Source: JANOGU01 sp964499865
GTDB taxonomy: Bacteria > Pseudomonadota > Alphaproteobacteria > Rhodobacterales > Rhodobacteraceae
DNA length: 11,113 nucleotides
Reading direction: 5' to 3'
Assembly (NCBI GenBank): GCA_964499865.1
Contig: CAZCPY010000104.1
Location: 1 to 11,113 of the forward strand
Shown here: positions 6,200 to 11,113 of the stretch, piece by piece
Layout: each line of letters starts with the position of its first letter
Position numbering within the stretch: position 1 is the first letter of the stretch
The notes under the pieces: model-generated
Told to the model about the DNA's origin: nothing
The model's database searches: none
The model's input: only the letters and a program-made list of their open reading frames with translations
Made by a program: the position numbers and the translations under genes

Positions 6200-7810
6200 T
6201 CAGCGCAGCGCCTCCAGCACCTTGCCCGCCCCGATCCAGCCCACGGCGATGGCGGGGGCGTTGGTGTTGCCGGTGATCAGGTTGGGAAAGACCGAGGCGT
6301 CGATCACCCGCAGCCCCTCCACCCCGTGCACCCGGCAGCGCGCATCCACCACCGCGGTTGCCGCATCCGGCCCCATCCGCGCGGTGCCCGACGGATGGTA
6401 GACCGTGCCAGACCGCTGCCGCAGGTCGGCGATGACATCCGCATCCGACTGCGCCTGCGCACCCGGCCGCAGCTCCTCGGCAATGAACCCCGCCAGCGGC
6501 GCCTGCGCCGCGATCACCCGCAGGAAGCGCACGGCCTCCAGCATCTCCTGCACGTCGCGGTCGGTCGCATAGGCATTGCCGGTGATCCGCGGCCTGGCCA
6601 GCGGATCGGGCGAGGCCAGCTCCAGCCACCCGCGCGAGGTCGGCCGCGCGTTCGACAGCCCGATCGACATCCCCGGCCAGGGGTCGGGCGACAGGATCGG
6701 GCGCTCCCCGGCCTTCGGCAGAAGGGTTGAAAACGCCTGGAAATACAGCTGCATGTTGGGCCGGGCAAGGCCGGGACGCGAGCGGAAGAACCCGCCCGCC
6801 TGGTTGATCGACCGCGCCAGCGGCCCGCCCCCGGTCAGAAGATACTGCGCGCCCACCCGCAGCTTGCCCCACCAGGGCCGCAGCACCTCGTTCAGCGTCG
6901 GCACATTGGCCCGCCAGGTGTAGTTCAGCCCCTGATGGTCGCTCAGGTGGCGCCCGACATTGGGCTGGTCCAGCATCACCGGCAGACCCATCCCCTGCAG
7001 GGCCGCCCCCGGACCGATGCCCGACAGCAGCAGCAGCTGCGGCGAATTGATCGCCCCGCCCGCCAGGATCACCTCGCGCGCCCGCAGCACCTCGCGCCGC
7101 CCGCCGCGCAGGATCTCCACCCCCGCCGCGCGACGGCCCTCCATGACCACCCGCGTGGCCTGCGCATGGGTCAGCACGCGCAGGTTCGCCCGTCGCATCG
7201 CCGGCCGCAGGAAGGCGCGCGCCGCCGAATTGCGCCGTCCGCCCGCGACGGTCAGCTGATAGACCCCGACGCCATCCGGTGCCGCGACGTTGAAGTCCGC
7301 ACAGTCCGGCAACCCCGCCGCCCGCGCCGCCGCAAGAAAGGCATGCGTCAGGGGATGCAGGCCCGCCCGCATCGCCGAGATCCGCAGGGGCCCGCCCACC
7401 CCGCGCGTCTCGCCCGCGCCATCCTCGTTGTCCTCGATGGCACGATAGGCCGCCAGCACCTCGGCCCAGCCCCAGCCGGGGTTCCCGGCGCGCGCCCAGT
7501 CCTCGTAGTCCTCGGCATGTCCGCGCGCCCAGACCATCGCGTTGATCGAGGACGAACCGCCCAGCAGCCTGCCCCGCGGCCAGTGGTCGCGCTGCCCGTT
7601 CAGACCCGGATCGGGCTCGGTCGCATGCATCCAGTTCACGGCCGGGTCCATGAACAGCTTGCCATAGCCCATCGGCACCTGGACAAAGAACCGCCGGTCG
7701 CTGCCGCCGGCCTCCACAAGCACCACGCGCAGGCCGCCCGCGCTCAGCCGGTCGGCCAGCACGCAGCCCGCGCTGCCCGCCCCCACGATGATGACGTCCG
7801 CCGCGTCCAT
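6200..7810 (-). CDS. GMC-family FAD-dependent oxidoreductase (choline dehydrogenase-like)
   Basis: A 536-aa glucose-methanol-choline flavoprotein that would oxidise an alcohol to an aldehyde or ketone. The FAD Rossmann start is VIIVGAGSAGCVLADRLS (6-23) with Glu33 ending strand 2. GMC signature 1 is GRLLGGSSSINAMVWARG (80-97) and signature 2 is GAINSPQLLLLSGIG (252-266). The active site is YHPSGTARMG (471-480) with the probable catalytic base His472, paired with Asn in GNTNAP (514-519). Classical BetA choline dehydrogenases read HPSCTCKMG there; the different residues make the substrate uncertain, though betC nearby keeps choline or a related alcohol possible. The start at 7810 gives the standard N-terminus; GC-rich GGGGAG and GCGGG lie upstream. 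The frame stays open to 7903 with non-family residues. It is the last minus-strand gene after the ligase/crotonase pair, separated from them by 286 bases of hairpins. Confidence 0.9.
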   Translation of the reverse strand: MDAADVIIVGAGSAGCVLADRLSAGGLRVVLVEAGGSDRRFFVQVPMGYGKLFMDPAVNWMHATEPDPGLNGQRDHWPRGRLLGGSSSINAMVWARGHAEDYEDWARAGNPGWGWAEVLAAYRAIEDNEDGAGETRGVGGPLRISAMRAGLHPLTHAFLAAARAAGLPDCADFNVAAPDGVGVYQLTVAGGRRNSAARAFLRPAMRRANLRVLTHAQATRVVMEGRRAAGVEILRGGRREVLRAREVILAGGAINSPQLLLLSGIGPGAALQGMGLPVMLDQPNVGRHLSDHQGLNYTWRANVPTLNEVLRPWWGKLRVGAQYLLTGGGPLARSINQAGGFFRSRPGLARPNMQLYFQAFSTLLPKAGERPILSPDPWPGMSIGLSNARPTSRGWLELASPDPLARPRITGNAYATDRDVQEMLEAVRFLRVIAAQAPLAGFIAEELRPGAQAQSDADVIADLRQRSGTVYHPSGTARMGPDAATAVVDARCRVHGVEGLRVIDASVFPNLITGNTNAPAIAVGWIGAGKVLEALR

Positions 7811-7961
7811 CCGACCCGCACTCCCCGCACCCGGCGCCCTTCCTAAACCGCTGGCCGCCGGACGACAGCCGAAAGCCGACAGCGGAAGTCGCATCCCGCC
7901 CATGACTTCGGCATTCTCTGCCCCACCCGCAGGCGGAATGCCCTCAAGTCCTGACGGCGCG

Positions 7962-8016
7962 CTTCATCTTGGCAAAAATACCCCGGGGTCCGGGGCAGCG
8001 CCCCGGGTCCCTCCGC
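7962..8016 (-). terminator. hairpin repeat with T-rich tail, copy A; probable terminator of the ligase/crotonase operon
   Basis: Read on the minus strand, the stem CCGGGGC-GCT-GCCCCGG (plus-strand 7990-8006) is followed by CCCCGGGG, then TATTTTT and GCCAAGATGAAG. A second hairpin, with arms at 7981-7986 and 7990-7995, shares one arm with the first and abuts the T-rich tract directly, as an intrinsic terminator would. It lies about 80 bases past the caiD-like stop and about 150 before the GMC start, all on the same strand. The element has two relatives at 10921-10980 and 11041-11113 and resembles an intergenic motif I recall from Rhodobacterales genomes. A small extra stem CGCCG-GTA-CGGCG lies at 8014-8026. 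Confidence 0.6.
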
Positions 8017-8043
8017 CGGTACGGCGCCTCCGGACCGGGTTCG

Positions 8044-8095
8044 GCAAATCCCTTGGAAGAAGGGATTTGCAATTTCCTTTCTTCAAGGAAATTGC
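8044..8095. repeat. twin AT-rich hairpins immediately after the caiD-like gene
   Basis: Two perfect 11-pair stems with 5-base loops lie end to end. Hairpin 1 has arms 8044-8054 and 8060-8070 (GCAAATCCCTT / AAGGGATTTGC), loop GGAAG. Hairpin 2 has arms 8069-8079 and 8085-8095 (GCAATTTCCTT / AAGGAAATTGC), loop TCTTC. They share two bases, begin one base past the crotonase stop on the minus strand, and are much richer in A and T than everything around them. Neither is followed by a T tract. They may stabilise the mRNA 3' end or act with the terminator-like element at 7962-8016. Confidence 0.8.
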
Positions 8096-8096
8096 C

Positions 8097-8891
8097 TCAG
8101 CGCCCCCGCCACACCGGATCGCGCCTTTCGGCGAAGGCGCGGGCGCCTTCCTTCTGGTCCTCGCTGGAATACAGCCGGTCGACGGTCGGGAAATGCCGCT
8201 TGGTGATGCGGAACATCGTGTCGTGGAAACGCATCGCCTCCGCCTCGCGCACCACTTCCTTGATCGCCGCATAGACCAGGGGCGGCCCGCTTGCCAGCAG
8301 CCGGGCCAGGTCCCAGGCGCGGGGGATCAGCTCCTCCGCCGCCACCACGTCCTTCACCAGCCCCCAGCGATGCGCCTCCGCGGCGTCGAACCAGCGCCCG
8401 GTCAGCAGAAGGTCCATCGCCACATGGTAGGGGATGCGCTTGGGCAGCTTGCAGGAGGCCGCGTCGGCCACCGTGCCCGACCTGATCTCGGGCAGGGCAA
8501 AGGTCGCCTCGCGCGCGGCCAGGATCAGGTCGCAGGACAGCGCCAGCTCCAGGCCCCCGCCGCAGCAGATGCCGTTGACCGCGGCGATGACGGGCTTGTT
8601 GAGGTTCGGCAACTCCTGCAATCCCCCGAAGCCGCCGATGCCATAGTCGCCGTCCACCGCATCGCCCGCAGCCGCGGCCTTGAGGTCCCAGCCAGGGCAG
8701 AAGAACCTGCCCCCGGGCGTGCGCAGGATCGCCACCCGCAGGCCGGCGTCGTCGCGGAAATCGCGGAAGACCTCGCCCATGATCCGGCTGGTGGCCAGGT
8801 CGATGGCATTGGCCTTGGGCCGGTCCAGCGTGACCTCCAGGATCGCGTCCTCCACCCGGGTCCGCACCGGCCCCTCGGTCCGCAGCTGCAT
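8097..8891 (-). CDS. carnitinyl-CoA dehydratase-like enoyl-CoA hydratase (CaiD-like)
   Basis: A crotonase-fold protein of 264 aa that would add or remove water across an enoyl-CoA, here most like CaiD, which interconverts crotonobetainyl-CoA and carnitinyl-CoA. CaiD-like features: TLDRPKANAID (21-31), FFCPGWDLKAAAAGDA (63-78), KPVIAAVNG (99-107) and the C-terminal AERRDPVWRGR. The oxyanion-hole region is CCGGGLELALSCD (109-121). The two crotonase acids are kept: Glu115 in GLELAL and Glu135 in ALPEIRSG. The segment after Glu135 (TVADAASCKLPKRIPY) departs from the usual PDxGG of the family, so substrate may differ from carnitine. The ATG at 8891 overlaps the ligase stop as TGATG, with a GGAGGAGG Shine-Dalgarno in the ligase end, so the two are translationally coupled. 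The stop is followed one base later by twin hairpins. The crotonase call is certain; the carnitine substrate is inferred. Confidence 0.88.
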   Translation of the reverse strand: MQLRTEGPVRTRVEDAILEVTLDRPKANAIDLATSRIMGEVFRDFRDDAGLRVAILRTPGGRFFCPGWDLKAAAAGDAVDGDYGIGGFGGLQELPNLNKPVIAAVNGICCGGGLELALSCDLILAAREATFALPEIRSGTVADAASCKLPKRIPYHVAMDLLLTGRWFDAAEAHRWGLVKDVVAAEELIPRAWDLARLLASGPPLVYAAIKEVVREAEAMRFHDTMFRITKRHFPTVDRLYSSEDQKEGARAFAERRDPVWRGR

Positions 8892-10885
8892 CACGCCTCC
8901 TCCCAGATCACCGCATCCGCCGCCACGGCACCGGTCGCGCGCACCATCAGCGGGTTGATTTCCACTTCCTGCAGGCGCGGGTCGGCGAACATCGCCTGCA
9001 CCGTCATCGCCGCCGCGACCACCGCGCCCGCGTCCGCCGCGGGCTTGCCGCGGTAGCCGTCCAGCAGCGGCCAGAGCCTGAGCCGCCGCAGCGCCGCGGC
9101 CACCTCCTGCGCCGTCACCGGACAGACCAGCGTCACCGTATCGGCAAGAAGCTCGGTCGCGACGCCGCCGAAACCCAGCGTCAGCGTGGCCCCGTAGACC
9201 GGATCGCGCCGCAGCCCCAGCAGCAGCTCCGCCACCGCCCCCTGCACCATCTCCTCGGCCAGATAGCCCGCCGCGCCCGGCATCGCGGCCTCGTCCTCCA
9301 GCCGCCTGACGCCAAGGCGCACGGCGCCCACGTCGGACTTGTGCGCGAAGCCCAGGCCCTTCAGCGCCAGCGGGCGGCGCAGGTCGGTCGCCTCGACCAC
9401 CAGCGCGGCCAGCGTCGGTGCCGCAGCCCCCCGCGGCACGGCGACCCCGGCGGCACCCAGCCGCGCCTTGGCCGCGGCCTCGTCCAGCATCCGCAGGGGC
9501 CGCCCGGCCACCGGCGCCCAGGGGCGCCACCCGGGCCGCCCCAGCGGCGCCCGCTGCAAGGCCGTGATCGCCCCCAGCGCCGTCTCCAGCCCCATCAGCG
9601 GCACCACCCCGCGGCCCATGTCGGCGATGGCCAGATCCTCGTCGTAGTTCTCGGGCAACGAGGCGACCGGGAAGGCAGGCCTGCCCGCCGCCGCCTGCGC
9701 CGCCGCGATGGCCGCCAGCGCGGGGGCAAAGGAGGACGGATCGCAGCGGTCCGGCCGCGGCGGGTCGATGATGAAGACACCGGCGTCATACGCCTCCAGC
9801 ATGGCGGTGAAGACCTCGGTCGTCTTCGCCCCGTCGCCCCAGATGAAGGTGTGGTAATCCAGCGGGTTGGCCAGCGTGACGAGGGGCCCGAGCGTGGCCA
9901 GCAGACGCTTCTTCTGCGCGTGCGAAGGCGGCGCCCAGTCGATCCCCAGGGGCCCGCCCAGGTCTGCCACCAGCCCCGCCTCGCCCCCCGAACAGCTGAC
10001 CGAACAGAGCCGCGGGCCAAGGCGGGGCCCGTGCACATGGGCGATCTTGAGCGCCTCCAGCATCTCGGCCGGCGTCGCCACCTCCACCACCCCGCAGGCG
10101 CGCAGGAAGGCGCTCGATGCCGCCCCGCCGCCTGCCAGCGAGGCCGTGTGCGAGGCCGCCGCGGTGCGCGCGGATTCGGTCTTGCCCGACTTGATGACCA
10201 CCACCGCCTTGCCCGCCCGCGCCGCCGCCTCGGCCATCGCGGCAAAGGCCGCGGCATCGGCGATGCCCTCGACATAGGCCCCGAGCGCAGTCACCCGGTC
10301 GTCGGCCAGAAGCGCCCCGGCCAGTTCCGCCAGCCCCGTCTGCGCCGCATTGCCCAGACAGGCGCAATAGGCCACCGGCAGGCCGCGGGCCTGCATCGTC
10401 AGGTTGACCATGATGTTGGACGACTGGCTGACCAGTGCCACCCCGCGGTCCACCCGCCGCCCGCCATGCTGGTCGGGCCAGAGAAGCGCGCCGTCGAGGT
10501 AGTTGATCACGCCATAGCAGTTCGGCCCCAGGATCGGCATGCCCCCCGCCGCCGCCACCAGCGCCGCCTGCAGCCCGGCCTCCCCGGCCTCGGTCCAGCC
10601 CGCGGCGAAGCAGATCGCCCCCCCGGCCCCCATGGCGGAAAGCGCGCGCACCACCTCGACCGTGGCGTGCCGGTTGACGCCGACGAAGGTCGCGTCGGGC
10701 GCGGCGGGCAGGTCGCCGAGCGTAGGGATGCAAGGCACCCCCGCGATCTCTCCCCTTGTGGGGTGCACCGGCCAGACCGGCCCGACAAACCCCATCTTCG
10801 CCGTCTGTCCGATCACATTCGCCGCCCAGCCCGCACCCAGGACCGCGATCGACCGCGGCCGCAGCAGACGCTCGAGCCCGCTCAT
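8891..10885 (-). CDS. NDP-forming acyl-CoA synthetase (acetate--CoA ligase family, fused alpha-beta)
   Basis: A 664-aa cytoplasmic enzyme that should join an organic acid to CoA while converting ATP to ADP and phosphate. Domain order: CoA-binding Rossmann domain from about 5 (LLRPRSIAVLGAG), GPNCYGVINYL (120-130), succinyl-CoA-synthetase-like region from about 148 (VALVSQSSNI), phosphohistidine motif ASHTASLAG (244-252) with His246, and CSGGEAGLVAD (298-308). A C-terminal ATP-grasp part runs from about 465, with PLALKGLGFAHKSDVGAVRL (505-524), the GFGGVATELL block (571-580), LLDGYRG (607-613) and VEINPLMV (641-648). The start at 10885 has GGAGGAG four bases upstream and gives the family N-terminus; the frame runs on to 11089 through hairpin repeats and is not protein there. 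Coupled downstream to the CaiD-like gene, it probably supplies that enzyme's CoA thioester. The acid used cannot be read from the sequence. Confidence 0.9.
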   Translation of the reverse strand: MSGLERLLRPRSIAVLGAGWAANVIGQTAKMGFVGPVWPVHPTRGEIAGVPCIPTLGDLPAAPDATFVGVNRHATVEVVRALSAMGAGGAICFAAGWTEAGEAGLQAALVAAAGGMPILGPNCYGVINYLDGALLWPDQHGGRRVDRGVALVSQSSNIMVNLTMQARGLPVAYCACLGNAAQTGLAELAGALLADDRVTALGAYVEGIADAAAFAAMAEAAARAGKAVVVIKSGKTESARTAAASHTASLAGGGAASSAFLRACGVVEVATPAEMLEALKIAHVHGPRLGPRLCSVSCSGGEAGLVADLGGPLGIDWAPPSHAQKKRLLATLGPLVTLANPLDYHTFIWGDGAKTTEVFTAMLEAYDAGVFIIDPPRPDRCDPSSFAPALAAIAAAQAAAGRPAFPVASLPENYDEDLAIADMGRGVVPLMGLETALGAITALQRAPLGRPGWRPWAPVAGRPLRMLDEAAAKARLGAAGVAVPRGAAAPTLAALVVEATDLRRPLALKGLGFAHKSDVGAVRLGVRRLEDEAAMPGAAGYLAEEMVQGAVAELLLGLRRDPVYGATLTLGFGGVATELLADTVTLVCPVTAQEVAAALRRLRLWPLLDGYRGKPAADAGAVVAAAMTVQAMFADPRLQEVEINPLMVRATGAVAADAVIWEEA

Positions 10886-10920
10886 GCGGCTCCTCCCCGA
10901 CCGGAGCGCACGGACAGAGG

Positions 10921-10980
10921 GATTGCGCCCGCTGCCGCGGACGCCCCGGCGGGGGCTCCGCCCCCGCACCCCCGCGGATC
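10921..10980 (+). repeat. hairpin repeat, copy B
   Basis: A stem GCGGGGGC (10949-10956), loop TCC, GCCCCCGC (10960-10967), followed by ACCCCCGCGGATC. Bases 10921-10980 match 11041-11100 at 47 of 60 positions by my count, with no gaps, so this is one unit of a tandem duplication with a 120-base period. Unlike copy C it has lost the AT-rich tail. It lies in the non-coding region upstream of the minus-strand ligase gene. Confidence 0.7.
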
Positions 10981-11040
10981 CTCCTCGGTGAGGACTGCGT
11001 CTGCTGGAACGCGCCGCCGGCCGTGGCGCTTCCCCGGAAG

Positions 11041-11113
11041 GATTGCGCCGGCTTGCGCCGTCGCGCCAGCGGGGGCTCTGCCCCCGCACCCCCGGGATAT
11101 TTGAGAAGAGATG
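11041..11113 (+). repeat. hairpin repeat, copy C, reaching the window edge
   Basis: A stem GCGGGGGC (11069-11076), loop TCT, GCCCCCGC (11080-11087), then ACCCCCGGGATATTTGAG and AAGAGATG at the window end. Apart from the first 60 bases shared with copy B, its tail resembles the inverted copy A (TATTTTTGCCAAGATG). The ATG at 11111-11113 is part of this repeat tail as also seen in copy A, so I do not call it a start codon. Rightward it could terminate transcripts; no plus-strand gene precedes it inside the window. Confidence 0.65.

Noticed and set aside
6200..7810. Calling the GMC enzyme betA
   Set aside because: The active-site motif is HPSGTARMG, not HPSCTCKMG, and the betB and betI partners are absent, so only a family-level call is supported.
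10886..11089. N-terminal extension of the acyl-CoA synthetase
   Set aside because: The added residues are Arg/Gly/Ser-rich translation of hairpin repeats; the start at 10885 has a strong Shine-Dalgarno and the normal family N-terminus.
10921..11100. CRISPR-like or tandem repeat array
   Set aside because: Only two imperfect units with a 120-base period, each containing a GC hairpin; no short conserved repeats with unique spacers and no cas genes.
9341..11104. Plus-strand frame of 587 codons opposite the acyl-CoA synthetase
   Set aside because: Antisense shadow; Arg/Gly/His/Pro-rich, no motif, and it passes through the hairpin repeats.
11111..11113. ATG at the window end as the start of a new gene
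   Set aside because: The same AAGATG-type ending occurs in the related repeat at 7962-7980 (minus strand), so it is part of the repeat; no ribosome-binding site of its own stands out.

Overview
The window is GC-rich (by eye about 70%), tightly packed bacterial DNA. Protein flavour, gene content and an intergenic hairpin type I associate with Rhodobacterales point to an alphaproteobacterium of the Rhodobacteraceae/Paracoccaceae type. This taxonomic call rests on recognition, not on a search. No rRNA, tRNA, CRISPR array, insertion sequence, integrase or phage gene is visible, so it reads as chromosomal catabolic and housekeeping DNA.

Layout. From 1 to 2732 the minus strand carries a compact operon, read right to left: a small secreted protein of unknown function (211 aa), then kbl (2-amino-3-ketobutyrate CoA ligase), then tdh (threonine 3-dehydrogenase, cut by the window edge). 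kbl and tdh overlap by 4 bases, and together convert threonine to glycine plus acetyl-CoA. At 2984-3190 a cold-shock protein reads rightward and ends at a 30-base perfect palindrome, which is shared as a terminator with a convergent minus-strand gene (3260-3700) for a degenerate receiver-like protein. A 250-base divergent region follows, and then choline-sulfatase betC (3951-5453, plus) and a second 211-aa secreted protein (5555-6190, plus). This second protein is a diverged paralogue of the one upstream of kbl.

From 6200 to 10885 everything is on the minus strand, read right to left: an NDP-forming acyl-CoA synthetase (664 aa), a CaiD-like crotonase whose start overlaps the synthetase stop, a 286-base hairpin-rich gap, and a GMC-family FAD oxidoreductase. 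The right edge (10886-11113) is non-coding and holds two tandem copies of a GC-rich hairpin repeat exactly 120 bases apart. A third relative lies inverted at about 7962-8016.

How the genes may work together. betC releases choline from choline-O-sulfate. The GMC enzyme resembles choline dehydrogenases but lacks the BetA-type active-site motif. The ligase and CaiD-like pair looks like an activation-plus-hydration module for a carnitine-like or other acyl acid. A quaternary-amine/osmolyte catabolic neighbourhood, with threonine-to-glycine conversion beside it, is plausible but inferred.

The most unusual points are: a Tdh that has lost all four structural-zinc cysteines; the pair of paralogous secreted four-cysteine proteins; twin AT-rich hairpins with compensatory changes and complementary loops immediately after the caiD-like gene; the 120-base-spaced hairpin repeat; and a receiver-like protein with Glu where the phosphoacceptor Asp should be.
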